The position numbers and the translations under genes were made by a program. DNA of 64,000 nt from Diadema setosum (taxonomy: Eukaryota > Echinodermata > Echinoidea > Diadematoida > Diadematidae). The notes under the pieces are model-generated. The model was not told the DNA's origin. It did not search any database and saw only the letters and a program-made list of their open reading frames with translations. This document shows positions 35,001-46,074 of this stretch, piece after piece. The stretch lies in contig CM067072.1 of assembly GCA_033980235.1 (NCBI GenBank), positions 31,037,759 to 31,101,758 on the forward strand, in the 5' to 3' direction. Position 1 is the stretch's first letter, and each line of letters starts with the position of its first letter.

Positions 35001-37293
35001 CGGATGTTGTGACTTGTGTGTATGTGTGTGAATCCCAATATTAGAATCACATGAAATTTTGACAGGCGATATCTTACATCATCCGAGGTCTATGACACAT
35101 ACTCAACAGCACGAATGGTTTCATTCAATACGGGTTAGAAGAAGAAAAAACCCCAAAATGTTGCCCGCGCTTTTGAGTGAGTGTGGCATGCATAATGAAT
35201 AGTTCCTCGCTGGCGGGATAGCTCAACGGCAGAACGCGAGGGGCGGACCTCCAGTCCAAACCGGTCACTCATGAATATTTAACAAGGCCTCAACGCCCCA
35301 GTGCACATGGTTCGTCACATTGGCGCACGTTGTTAGCACGCGGACGAATGGCACTCCTAGTGAGTAACAAGCTTCGGACCACTCGGTAGCGAGTGCCCCG
35401 TGTGTAGATCAATTGATGTAAACAATGAGGCCGCCAGTCTTTCCGTCTCGACGTATCAATGCAGTGCAAACGTGCGCAAGACAAAAAAAAAAATAATAAA
35501 AAAAAAATCACAGTATATAAAGGAGTATGGGGAAAATATTTCTGCAAATCAGTATTTGTACTACAATTCTTCAGTCGCGCATTCCATGGTTCTTATTCAG
35601 TATCAAGATGAAGATATATCTCCATACGCTTCTATATCAACACTAGGAATCGGGACAGAGTTTAATCTAGTTTAACCTATCCGAGCGAGAGCTGTAGAGA
35701 GCAGCTAAGAGGTTGTGATCCCATTGATTGTGCGAATTGATAATAATAATGATAATAAAGGACATTTCTATTGCGCAGCTACTATAATAATATACTCTAC
35801 TGCGCATTACAAAATAACATACATACAAGAAATTCAAACAAAAAATACATTACTTCAAGAGATGACTTTTTAACCTGCTTGTCTTACAAACAAAGGGAGA
35901 ATTCCATATTCTGGAAAGTAGATCTTCAAGTTTAAAGGGAAGGTAAACCCAAAGAACAATGTGGATTGAGTGAAAGCAGCAACATTAGTAGAACACATCA
36001 GTGCAAGTTTGAGGAAAATCGGACAATCGATGCAAAAGTTATGCATTTTTAAAGTTTTGGTGTTGGAACCGCTGGATGAGGAGACTACTAGAGGATATGA
36101 CGTATGAGTGGACAACAATACAAAGAAAATATAAAGGAAATTCAACAAAAATTCACTTTTCTAGAATTATGAAAGAGCAATGGACCAACCGCTTTCAGAA
36201 AGCAGGGGGAATAATTGCTACCATTAACATATGTCAATATCAAGTTGATGGAATTTGTAATTTTCATGAAAAATGGATTTTTGCAGAATTTTCTTTATAT
36301 TTTCTTGGTATTGTTGTCCACTCATACGTCATAACTTCTAGTAGTCTCCTCATCCAGCGGTTCCAACATCAAAACTTTAAAAATTCATAACTTTTGCATC
36401 GATTGTCCGATTTTCCTCAAACTTTCACTGATGTGTTCTACTAATGCTGCTGCTTTCACTCAATCCACATTGCTCTTGGGGTTTACCTTCCCTTTAATGG
36501 CACAGATAAGGGGTTTTCTTTTTGTGCATCATTGTGAATAAAGAATTCACAAACGTTTTAGGTCAAACTTGAAAACTTTCTTCAGGAATACAAATGTAAA
36601 TTTAACTTATCCCGGACCACGAATTCCCTCATTCGTGAAATGTTCGTGAATGAATAAATCTATATTTGTATGATATGGTTACTTGACTATCAAATTTGGT
36701 CTTCATGATTGACTTGAAAATGACTGGACAAAATCTTGAATATTCGACAATCCGCTCGTAATTGATCACGTGTTGATGGCAAATGTAGTGGGGAACTCTT
36801 CGAAAAAAAGTTGAAACTTGAAAGGTAAAACTACGAAACTGAACCAGCGCCGAATTATTCGGTCGATAAGCTGCAAACAATATGTAATGGTACAATATTA
36901 TTACATGAAAAAAAAAATTAAGAAATTAAAACAGGAGAAAATAAAGCGCAAGTTTCTAACATCACTTCTTCCACTTACATCAACACCGACCACTTGTAGC
37001 ATTTCTTGGATGTCTTCCTCCCGCGGTCCCAGATGTTTGTCTGCGAAGTTGTCATGCTTGTGGTAGATTCTGTCCAAAACGCGAGTATTCTCCAGACAAG
37101 ATGGTGTTGCGGTGTGCTGATTTCTGCACTGATCCGTCATAATCGCCGAAGTTGCCGGGGCCTTGCCTAGCATGGCAAGTGGGGCTTGTCGGGATCCAAT
37201 AGCTCCCTTGGCCCATTTCTGGCTGCTCCTGCGAGCGGCAATGGCGGGCAATCTCGCAATTCGCATCATTTTGGCGATGAGTTGATTTATCAC
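25953..37293 (-). CDS. GLDC: Glycine decarboxylase (P-protein), mitochondrial; 15 exons
   Basis: This is the PLP-dependent P-protein of the glycine cleavage system. It decarboxylates glycine and passes the aminomethyl group to lipoyl H-protein in the mitochondrial matrix. Exons: 37293-36979, 33929-33851, 33429-33294, 33036-32872, 32534-32457, 30970-30823, 30564-30368, 30025-29929, 29566-29237, 29072-28842, 28452-27845, 27573-27323, 27085-26885, 26581-26436, 26099-25953. All 14 introns are GT-AG and phases join without a break, giving 1042 residues against about 1020 in human. The N-terminus is Arg/Ala-rich like a matrix targeting peptide. The PLP lysine is K777 in [16 protein letters not shown]. 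The [19 protein letters not shown] and [15 protein letters not shown] blocks are present. No lesions were seen. The start could instead be the next Met (37269). Confidence 0.95.
26436..26581 (-). CDS. GLDC: GLDC exon 14
   Basis: It encodes [20 protein letters not shown] and [20 protein letters not shown], ending in phase 0 at GCACTG. Confidence 0.93.
26885..27085 (-). CDS. GLDC: GLDC exon 13
   Basis: It encodes [30 protein letters not shown] and [20 protein letters not shown]. The donor is GTAAGT. Confidence 0.94.
27323..27573 (-). CDS. GLDC: GLDC exon 12
   Basis: It encodes [32 protein letters not shown] and [17 protein letters not shown], all typical of the C-terminal half. Confidence 0.94.
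27845..28452 (-). CDS. GLDC: GLDC exon 11 (PLP-binding core)
   Basis: The largest exon (608 bp). It carries the substrate/cofactor blocks [15 protein letters not shown] and [12 protein letters not shown], and the Schiff-base lysine in [16 protein letters not shown]. Confidence 0.96.
28842..29072 (-). CDS. GLDC: GLDC exon 10
   Basis: A 77-codon exon linking the two halves, with [20 protein letters not shown] and [12 protein letters not shown]. In phase 0 at both ends. Confidence 0.94.
29237..29566 (-). CDS. GLDC: GLDC exon 9
   Basis: A 110-codon exon from [18 protein letters not shown] to [15 protein letters not shown], including [20 protein letters not shown]. It closes the N-terminal aminotransferase-like half. 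Confidence 0.94.
29929..30025 (-). CDS. GLDC: GLDC exon 8
   Basis: It encodes [20 protein letters not shown] and TAQ, a near-invariant P-protein block, ending in phase 0. Confidence 0.94.
30368..30564 (-). CDS. GLDC: GLDC exon 7
   Basis: It encodes [20 protein letters not shown], then [12 protein letters not shown] and [10 protein letters not shown]. The acceptor acccag is set by frame; a second AG lies 10 nt downstream. Confidence 0.92.
30823..30970 (-). CDS. GLDC: GLDC exon 6
   Basis: It encodes [20 protein letters not shown] and the following helix to NAKANK, ending in phase 0. The donor GTGTGT is slightly weaker than the others. Confidence 0.92.
31150..31345 (-). mobile_element. tRNA-derived SINE in GLDC intron 5
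   Basis: On the minus strand a tRNA-like head runs from GGGGCGGTACATGCAGTAG, with an A-box-like TAGTGGTTAAAGG and a strong B box GAGTTCGGATCC spaced as in tRNA-derived SINEs. A non-tRNA body follows, with CCCAGGGGGCGTTGTACCCG. Pol III head plus unrelated body fits a SINE. I cannot name the family and the ends are approximate. Confidence 0.5.
32457..32534 (-). CDS. GLDC: GLDC exon 5
   Basis: A short 78-bp exon encoding [19 protein letters not shown] and LVQTRA. The phase agrees with both neighbours. Confidence 0.9.
32872..33036 (-). CDS. GLDC: GLDC exon 4
   Basis: It encodes [34 protein letters not shown] and [12 protein letters not shown], hallmark P-protein sequence. The donor is GTAAGT. 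Confidence 0.94.
33294..33429 (-). CDS. GLDC: GLDC exon 3
   Basis: It encodes [20 protein letters not shown] followed by [12 protein letters not shown], a strongly conserved P-protein block. The donor is GTGAGT, splitting the Trp codon. Confidence 0.93.
33851..33929 (-). CDS. GLDC: GLDC exon 2
   Basis: It encodes [16 protein letters not shown].., matching the family segment after the HLGP motif. The acceptor is ctctgcag and the donor GTGAGT, ending with one base of a split Cys codon. Confidence 0.9.
35735..35850. repeat. Possible short interspersed repeat
   Basis: An AATAAT-rich stretch leads into ggacatttctattgcgcagc and a later ctgcgcattacaaaa, a layout I associate with short repeats of marine invertebrates. 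Only one copy is in the window, so this stays tentative. Confidence 0.3.
35932..36497. mobile_element. TTAA-flanked palindromic MITE, family A, copy 2 (complete)
   Basis: A 566-bp element from TTAAAGGGAAGGTAAACCC to GGGTTTACCTTCCCTTTAA. Inverted-repeat arms of about 200 bp flank a short unique centre with two near-identical tatcaagttgatgg-type motifs. It lies in GLDC intron 1. No coding capacity. TTAA ends are consistent with piggyBac-type mobilisation. Confidence 0.82.
36979..37293 (-). CDS. GLDC: GLDC exon 1 (residues 1-105)
   Basis: It begins [20 protein letters not shown], basic and without acidic residues as in matrix targeting peptides, and continues into the conserved [20 protein letters not shown]. 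It ends in phase 0 at GAT followed by GTAAGT. Confidence 0.93.
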
Positions 37294-38838
37294 TTTAAAA
37301 CCTGTCCGGTTCTGAAACTGATGACCAAAGGTCTAAATGAAACCGCGGTATAACGGCGCGCCTGGAGGAGGCGAAAGACAAATCACACACAGAGTAAGAG
37401 AGTTCGACTTGAAGATGGAAAATCAGTCACTCAGTAATTTTTTTGGCTATGAAAGCCGTTGCACTAGTGCTACCTATTCTCACGGAGGGCCAGCATGTCA
37501 CCGGTTTTCTGCTTTTCTAAAGCTTCAGCGAGCATCCTCGATATTTATACCCTCCGCGGCTAGTAGCCGGTTGATGTTGCGATTTCGTTGCCATCGATCC
37601 CATGTGTATGTAGACGCATCCACGAGACCCAAGAATCTGCTTGGAACCGGTTCGAAGCGAGTTATTCAGAGACGTTTGTTGTAGTATGCAAATTAGTGTC
37701 AATGCTCCGCCTCAGCGTAGAGCTAGCTAGAGGGGCTCGTCTGTTGCGTCAGCCAATGGCGCGCGGCATTCCTGTCACACCCCCACGCTATGCATGAGTC
37801 AGCTTGTCATATGATTAGCGATCACAAACACTGCAATGTTCTCAGCTAGCCTGCAGGATTCTCAGCGGAGTCGCCGTGCCCTTGCACACCACCGCGCTAC
37901 CCGAGTTCGGAGCAGAATCTGACCAGCTCGCGCTCTCCAATATTGCTCCTGCGTAGTCAAAATTTTGGCCCTGCCAGAAAAATGCTGGAACAAGTCCAGT
38001 AAATTTAACAACTACCTTTATCGATTTTGTAGTGCTTTGTGGTATGCTAAAAGAAAAGTAACCTTCGTAATGGTCATTGAATCTTCTCTCTGTAACAGAA
38101 ATTTGTCGTCCACCTAAATCACAATAATAATACGGGAAACGGATATATCACAGAATTGGTTACCGCCAAACTTGATACAGGGATGTCCCCGTGATATTAT
38201 GTAGGCCTATGATATAATCGTTAATCCACCTAGTCATTAATATTTACCCGTGCAGTTACATTAATCATTCACACGATCTAATTCTATCAATCAGCAATTA
38301 GAAACCGACACTTGCCGATCAGTTGTAGACATATTCAACAACCGTACGTTCGCTTCGTTCATGACCATCCAAGGAGCTCCATGGTTATACATTCTGATCC
38401 ATTTCGGGTTCCCCATTTCCCCGCAGCTGTAATTCGAATTCATTAAATCTGTCAGAAAAACGATTAATATCAAATACACAATTTACTCATTTTTGCGATA
38501 GAACATAGTTTTCGATATAGCACATATTGTTACTCGGCGCAGAATTATGGCTCGTGCATACCACTTATATGACCACAACGATGTGTGCAATACAACTTCC
38601 TAATTTCTACAGGATATAGAACTCTTCGCATTACTCTTAGGATTGCAAGGAACTAAGAATGGTAAATGAATAAATAGTGCTGCAAATCAAATGTTTGCAT
38701 CTGATGAGTCTAATTGCTATCTATGGCCTTAAAGAATTTCACGTTTTATATTTCATATAATGGTTATATTCATTGTGTTTGGGGGGAAAGCCAACGTTTG
38801 ATGCCATCCTAACACGAGGTGTGAATTGTGAAAATCTT
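37294..38838. other. GLDC upstream region, no second gene seen
   Basis: It contains the candidate core promoter, a moderately GC-rich stretch at 37690-37930 and then AT-rich sequence. The plus-strand open frames here lack recognisable protein features. Confidence 0.45.
37541..37549 (-). promoter_or_regulatory. Candidate TATA box of GLDC
   Basis: The coding strand reads GGTATAAATATCG about 250 bp upstream of the start codon. Transcription would start near 37515 and leave a leader of about 220 nt. A CCAAT motif lies further upstream near 37752. There is no transcript evidence. Confidence 0.35.
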
Positions 38839-38889
38839 GATAATCAGATATGATCATGTCATAACATGACATGATCATATCTGATTATC
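38839..38889. repeat. Perfect hairpin, 24-bp arms, 3-nt loop
   Basis: The arm at 38839-38862 (gataatcagatatgatcatg..) is exactly complementary to 38866-38889, with aac as the loop. Function is unknown. Confidence 0.85.
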
Positions 38890-41583
38890 TAATGAGCAAT
38901 TTATAGAGGGTTTCTCTTCAGCATATGTTTTATAAGGTCGAACAAAAATAACCTAGCATAATTTTCGTGAATCCTAATAATTTCCGGGATTTTTCGTGTT
39001 CATTCGCTGACACAAGTCATTTCAGCATCGAAGCCATCCAACATCATGTCAAGAGTTGAGCTCAGCGAACTTCAGCTAAGCCGAGAGTAAGTTCGCGCGG
39101 GAACCGGTTTCAGGCGGTTCCCAAACCATGGGCGTCCGCATTGCCTAGTCTGTCATTGCAGACTGGAAACTAACTAGCGCCACGTCGACAAAGGACGCAG
39201 GGGAAATATGCATATCACTAATAACAGTAGCGAGGTATATATATATATGTAACAATAAATAATGGATACTAAAGGACGAGAGTAATTAGAGAATGTTAAT
39301 ATAGTACAAATTACTGCGAACTCTTATAAGACGATCGATGTTGTGTCTGTCAATAGATGAAATATTCTCTTTACACGATATCCAAGTTTCGACAACGGTG
39401 GGCATTGCTGAGCAATGTAAAGTTTCAAGAGCATCAGTACGTTTCTTGAATAAAAATATAATCTAACTTGCAGTTTAAAATAGCAGTCAGCTCAGAGTAG
39501 ATGACAGTCTGATTGGGTGTGTGTGTGTGTAGGCCTATTGTATAAGGGAATCATATTGTGTGGTGGTACGTGAAGGTATACACAATTACAGTCATTTACC
39601 TGTAACATGTGTTAACAATCTGCTTTCATCTTTTGAAATGAAAAACTGACACCCATGAATTCGTCGTAGCACAATTATGTTGAATCTCTAGCACTCAAAT
39701 TTAATGACGCAATAATAATGTACCCCCATTGTAGTATGTGACATATAGCAGAATATGATCGTAGCGTGCGTATTGATAGTCTCAGAAACTAAACACTGAT
39801 CGATGAGCACGCCCTCGAGAACCGGATGGTTAGAAGACCATGACATCGGCAGTCACGATCTTTGTGCGAGATAATCATATTCCACTACCATTAGTACGTT
39901 ATCCAAACTAATGAGAATATGGGGGGAGAGAGAGAGGTAGTGCGCTGCGGAAGCAACCTGCCTGCCGCGATAGCTGACCCATTTATTTCTGAACCCTATC
40001 AGCCAGCGTAGATTACTAGTTACACGGCTCGCGATCCAAGTTCAAGCTCGCGGACTGTTAGTAGCTTACTGTTGACACAGTGAAGCATTAGTGCGTTTAT
40101 TAATAGCACTTTATACTCTCTTTTCCCTCACCTCGTTGCGAAGCTACCAAGTCTTTGTTTGTTGTTGTTTTTTTCATCAATCTTACATACAACTATAATA
40201 ATTGGTATATATATTTAGGCATATAATTTTGAAGTGATCGACGCATCTATGGATTCTTACATAGAATCATGCACTGGATGCTGAAATATCACAATACATG
40301 GATAAAACTGTGCCACTGTGGACTTTCCCACCTATAGGTGAATATGTGCAGGGGGTCACCTTCCTGGTATATATGTGTGAGAATAGAAACACGGATATTT
40401 CAAGGAACCGAAGCCGTCAGGATGTACAGGGATAATAACTGAATGAAGGTTCTAAAAATGCTATATCGTAAGTCCCAAATGCCATGACAAATAGAATCGT
40501 TGCAAATATTTCTTGACTTTGAGTTTCACTCATTCTACAAATCTAAATGGTGCGACGAACATCTAAAAAATGTCCCTTTCGCTGCAATGTTTGGTTTATG
40601 CACAATAATTATATTGACTGATGATTTCAGGTAAGGTAAACAACCCCCTCCCCCCCAAAAAAAAAAAAAAAAAAATCCGAAGGAAACAGGACATTACTAT
40701 AATAGCAGCGAGTATTTTCTGTTTACAAACCTGAAATCTACGAAACGCACGAGAGGTAACAAAGCAAAACAGAATCGACGTGGTCATTGCCGAAAAGCTC
40801 GGACCACTCTTGAATAAAACATGAGGTTGCGAAACGAATCGCCCTGCCTTGGTCATGAATAAACACGAGGTTACGTGTCCCCATGAGTATTGTCTTTTTG
40901 TTATGACGGGTCCTCGTGATCCATTATGTAAATAAAATTGGCTTTGCGCCAACGCACAGACACGCTCCCCTTCGTTGTTGTGTAGTCTACGCCTACACGC
41001 ATCCCAAGATCTTTGTTGATAAGGACGGTGCATGCCGATAGCCCACCGGAAACCAAATAGTGACGGATCGATACTTTCACCTCGTATTGTTGCTGTTCGA
41101 GCCTTGGTCCGTGTAAAAAGGTTGACATTTATACTAGAGAAGAGAATGAGCTGCAACATGACAAGAGAGAAAAAGACAAGCAAATACATGTCATACCATG
41201 GAGGTACTTTCAGACTGTTAAAAAATGCTTTCATGAACGAAATCTAAAGTAGTGTGAGAGAGAGAGAGATAGAAAAAAAAAACCCACTGGATTGTATTAT
41301 TGTATGTACTGATACACAGAAATGTAAACAGTAATAACAAGCGCTGAAGGTAGAACTAATACACTGTAGTAGAATAGGCGGGGTATGGTGGGGCATATGA
41401 TAGACCCATCAAACAGGTAGAATCTATGTCTGCATGACCGGTGCATGTGACTAGTATATTGTCATCATGCATCACCAAATCACTTCAATATGTCGATTTC
41501 AGAACTTGTGAAGATATTGACCTTATATAAAAAAAATAAATAAATGAAAAACATAATTTACTTCTCCATGCGGGCATACATAT

Positions 41584-41584
<1 letters not shown>

Positions 41585-41632
<48 letters not shown>
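41585..41632. repeat. (CA)24 microsatellite
   Basis: Uninterrupted CA dinucleotides. A shorter CA run follows at 41794-41814. Confidence 0.92.
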
Positions 41633-41636
<4 letters not shown>

Positions 41637-42644
41637 TAATTATTCATATGCGTATATTATTCAATTTGTATTTTGTATAATTTATGCACCATGTAGATTA
41701 AAACATGACACCAACATGCAATCTCTTCATGTTTGCAGAAAATATAGACCGACTCTTACCTTACACCATTTCCATACGTTATTCAAAAAACAAACACACA
41801 CACACACACACACAAAAAAAAAAAACGTGTTTCCACTGAACCTGAAGAACATGCCTCAGAGTGTCTGGTGGCGAGACTATCCTCTGGTTCAATGCCAAGT
41901 CGACACACGCACTATCTTCGGTACATTTTCGGCAGCCGGTGCACGGTGAAGGGAGAGTGCATTCGAGATGACGTCACAAACGAATTTCTCGCGATCGCCT
42001 TCCGTCATAACACCTGCGTGTCCGTACGGCGGATGACGACATCGCACGCGTCTTGTGACTCGCATTCGTAGAAAATGCCCGATACATATCTCACGTGTGA
42101 TACAATCGTTTTGTGTTGTTGTATGATGACAATGCGTGTGTCGTTACATAATCCAAACAAATATAGTGTGGCGATGTTTACAATATTATGGTTTCATGAA
42201 AACATAATCACGGGCACGACTGTGAAACGATTGGTCATATGCGAAAAACACCTTCTTGTTTCTCTTCTACATCCTAGTAGAATGTGGTTTGTATTTAACT
42301 TCAATTTCCCTTGACATTTATTCTATTTCTTGATATAGGAAAACAGAATATCTGAAATAGATGACAGAAAAGAAAAGAAAACATCCAACATTTAAAGAGC
42401 GGTCGTGCAAGCAGAAAAAAAAAAGTACATCCGAAAAATGTTGGAACGTGTGTAAATCCCTAAATTCCTCAGTACGGCATCTGGTATAATGTGGATGAAA
42501 CCAACAAGTAGTACTAACTGGCTTGTACGGTTGGCAGGTTTTCATTTCAGTGGAAATCGGAAAGGCTGACCGCTCTGGAAATCTATCTATATATTCATTA
42601 TTTATGCTTCTATTCTTTCTGTCTGTCTGTCTATCACTGTACCG

Positions 42645-42668
42645 TATGTATGTATGTATGTATGTATG
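42645..42668. repeat. (GTAT)n microsatellite
   Basis: About six copies of the tetramer gtat. Confidence 0.85.
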
Positions 42669-43360
42669 AATTTATTACATGTAGGCGCAGCATGTAGGAT
42701 TTATCATGCCATGTATGTACCTTGTGGTCACGTATAACGTTGGCTTTTGTCATCTTTGGTACATATATCACAGGCGTGATGAATGATGGAAAAGGATTTC
42801 CAAGGGGACCATATTTCGTTAGATATCGAGCTTTCGACATGTATATCTGTACAAACATATGGATTTCTTTATCATTCCATCTGATATTTGCACAGACAAA
42901 TAAAGCTACCTATATGACATGTATGAAGAAAATATCAAAGCCTCTATTTACCATTTGCAGCTGAAAAAAAAAATAGGTTTAGTGCTTCAAATCAGTTCTA
43001 AAATGTGAGTTGGGAATAAAGACAATCAATGCAAAAATCTTTATCAGCATAATCAATGTTAAGTATTGTTGAATATACAAAATGTGAACGATAGTTTTAT
43101 CAAAATCGTTTCTAGAATAATCCGTCTAAAGTTATGGTTTAGAAAATAAGTGATATCTCCTTATGTTTGTGGCTTATTGCAATTTTTTATAAGGTAGGAT
43201 TTTTTTTTTTTATAGAACTGAACTATATTTGCGTCAGTGTGATAACTCGTAACTTTATTTTTATTTTTCAATCACTACTCTCACTGGTAAATGGTGACAT
43301 GAATGTCGAAAGATCATCAAAAAATCTGACCTATATTTCAACACCCGTTATCATCATTTA

Positions 43361-43361
<1 letters not shown>

Positions 43362-43425
<64 letters not shown>
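43362..43425. repeat. (CA)32 microsatellite
   Basis: Uninterrupted CA dinucleotides over 64 bp. Confidence 0.92.
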
Positions 43426-43426
<1 letters not shown>

Positions 43427-44369
43427 CTGTTAATACTCTGTACAAAGATATATACTCAGAGAATGAGTATATGTATGATCATAACTTTTATTATTTCTTT
43501 ATTTTGTTTGGATGCAACATATCTGCTCTACACTGACCAGCCAAACAGTACGCAATGCACCAGAAGGTGGACTGTACTTCACAAGCATAAGAAGGGGGGG
43601 GGGGGGGGGGGGGGCTACTTTATAACTTTTAACATAAGGTGAAATCGCATTGTGCAGGAAAACAATCGCCAATGAAACCGAGATACGCTTTGCGATAGAA
43701 CATGGTTCAGTGAATCAGGGTTTTTACTGTGGCTTTGTTCGCTAATTACCACAGATGTCTGGCAGTGTCATCAAATCAACATCCGGGCTGAGGCACAATG
43801 CGGCACCTGAGATTGTCCCTGAACTTTACAACTAGCTCAAGTTTGCAGGGATTACTGAATTGATGAAAAGACTGTTAATGACACGCCAGCGAGGAAAAAG
43901 GAGTGGAAGAGCCAAAATAAAAGGGCATTATAAGAAGAGGAATTCCAATCATGGTATTCGCGCCATTTTGGAGGCAACTTATTCAGGCGAATTCAAGGGA
44001 TTCCCTATTGTATGATGACATTCAGGGCTTCATGATCGAGACAAAACTGCTCGCCTGTTATCTCTCCGGTCCAGTGAATCAGGGGTACAGTGTTGCATAA
44101 GAGGCGAGTCGCTGCATGCCCTCTTATACGACGACATTGAACGAGAAGTCAGGAGAGTTCTCTCCAATTAAATTGTCCAATGATTTTGATTACCGCCAAG
44201 CTTTCTCTTTTGAAGAATACGTGCAGTGGTCTTTGAAATTTACAATAATCTCTTATAGATCACTATGGTAACCAATCATAAATTCAGCGTTTCGCTTTAA
44301 GGAATTCTTTCTTCACCTATCATTAAATATAATAGTATTGACGTGATAATTCAGCTTTTAGCGTTTGCA

Positions 44370-44670
44370 AGATACTTAGAAACCTCTTTATGAAATGTTA
44401 AAGAGCATACAATTCTAAGAGGAATTCAAAGTTTATTTGATGAAAATTGGTTTTGAAACGGCGAATATTCCCCCCCCCCAAAAAAAAGAAACCAAATTAA
44501 AACAAAGCGATCTTAATAAAAGGTGGGTTTCAACTTTTATTAGGATCGCTTTTTTTAATATCTCAGCCATTTCAAAACCAAATTTCATGAAATAAACTCT
44601 GCATTACTCTTTGGACTATATCCTCTTCCATATTTCATTAGAAGTTTCTCATTATCTTGAAAAAAAAATC
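44370..44670. mobile_element. MITE family B, degenerate copy
   Basis: Arms matching 23971-24377: cttagaaacctc, gagcatacaattctaag and tttatttgatgaaaatt on the left. On the right are tctcagccatttcaaaacc and agaagtttctcattatc. The outer ends and TTAA are no longer clear. Confidence 0.6.
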
Positions 44671-45400
44671 CTCACCAAAAAAAAGTTGGAAACCTGAAGT
44701 CCCATCAACCGAAACTGTACAATTCCCGAAGTATTTGCGTAACTTGCAAACTACATTTCGAGACAATAAGAATCTCTTCTAGCAGACATTCCTGATGTAA
44801 TATCTTTGTGTTTTCCTCTTGTTCTTCTTCTCGAAGAAATAACGGAAGTAACATGCGATCATAACAGCAGGAGAGGTTGGCGCTCAAATTCGTCTCACCT
44901 CCCTTGATTGAACGGACTCCACGCAGGGGACGAGTGATTATTGATTTTGTCTCGATAATACCCGTGACCACGCCCACCACCGTCAGGTCAGACTAAAGAA
45001 CTGATGCTAATTATAGCCCAACGTCATATGCTGTTGATCTATGTTCTGTCTATTTTGTGATGGCGTTCATTCCTGTTTGCGTGCATGCCTTTTTACACAG
45101 CAACACCCCGATTACGTGACCAACAGTATTTACACTGTTTAAACATTACGTGAGAGCTACAGGCCGTCATCTCGGCAGTATATACAATACACTAGTTAAC
45201 ATATTTCCACTTCTTCTTCTTCTTCTTCTTCTTTCATGATGAGTATGTCTTATTGCCTCGTTCATAAACCATGTTACTAATTACTTTCTGCATACCATTA
45301 GTTCAATGGTTGTCCTGACAATTTGCAGCATATCTGAGGCTTGGCCCACGAAAGCAGCATCCAATGAATGTAAATTTGCTTCTAAATGCCCTGTCACACC

Positions 45401-45595
45401 CGCGGTCACACTGGCAAAAGATCGAGAAGTTTGGAGGGGGTGGGGGAAAAATCCCTAGTTGATGTAGGAAGTTTTGTGAGAAGTTTCGAGGGAATTAAAA
45501 GTTTCGCGGGAAGTTTGCGGTCACACTGGCAAAACTTCGGGATCTTAAAGATCGCGATCTTAAACTTCTCGATCTTTTGCCAGTCTGACCGCGCC
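45401..45595. repeat. Foldback repeat, family D
   Basis: It runs from CGCGGTCACACTGGCAAAAG to CTTTTGCCAGTCTGACCGCG, with inner gatcgagaagtt and aacttctcgatc arms and a central palindrome aagatcgcgatctt. A third arm copy (gcggtcacactggcaaaac) sits inside, so units appear nested. No coding capacity. Confidence 0.65.
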
Positions 45596-45680
45596 TAAGG
45601 AGTATTTTGAAGGATGTTTCTACCAAGTACCAAGTACAACACAATTAATTATGATACAGAAAGAACAGGGACTCAAACAG

Positions 45681-45836
45681 GCGCGGTCAGACTGGCAAAA
45701 GATTGAGAAGTTCGAGATCTCGAAGTTTTGCCAGTGTTACCGTAAACTTCCTGCGAAACTCCTCGCGAAACTTCCCAATCCAAAAGCCATCGCCACCCGC
45801 CAAACTTTTCGATCTTTTGCCGGTCGGTCTTGACCG
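45681..45836. repeat. Foldback repeat, family D, second copy
   Basis: It begins GCGCGGTCAGACTGGCAAAA, has an internal gaagttttgccagtgttaccg, and ends in gatcttttgccggtcgg. It is the neighbour of the copy at 45401. Confidence 0.55.
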
Positions 45837-46074
45837 ATCTTCAGTTGAACCATGGACCTACTATACACATGCATAGGCGCCGGAAGTGGGGGGGGGGGGG
45901 GGGGGGCAAAACGCATTTTTGCCCCCCCCCCCCAAAAAGCCCCCCCCCCCAAAAAAAAAAGAAAAAAAATAATAATAAAAATAAATGAATAAACAAAGAA
46001 CATAAAATAAATATGTATATATATATATATATGAATAAAAGGGAAAAATGTGGCTACAAACGGCAGCTTTAGGA

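Larger units (their letters stand above)
33930..36978 (-). other. GLDC intron 1
   Basis: The largest intron (3049 bp), with GT-AG ends. It contains MITE A copy 2 and a short repeat near 35735-35850. No further exon was recognised in it. Confidence 0.7.
38890..45400. other. Gene-free interval with microsatellites
   Basis: No gene was supported. The longest open frame (40596-41234, minus) ends in a poly-Phe run from a homopolymer and has no recognisable domain. The interval holds CA microsatellites, a G18 run near 43597, and one MITE B copy. Confidence 0.45.

Noticed and set aside
35212..35275. tRNA-like start ggcgggatagctcaacggc
   Set aside because: The A-box-like part is good, but there is no TPsiC arm or matching acceptor stem, so it is not a tRNA gene.
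37337..37684. 115-codon plus-strand open frame upstream of GLDC
   Set aside because: No recognisable protein features; it overlaps the likely GLDC leader and promoter.
40596..41234. 212-codon minus-strand open frame, with an overlapping frame containing VGVDYTTTKGSVSVRWRK
   Set aside because: No recognisable domain, a poly-Phe stretch from a homopolymer, and no supporting splice or promoter signals. The overlapping frame looks protein-like, but I could not assign it.
41585..43425. Regular repeats considered as a CRISPR array
   Set aside because: They are dinucleotide microsatellites without unique spacers, in a eukaryotic genome.
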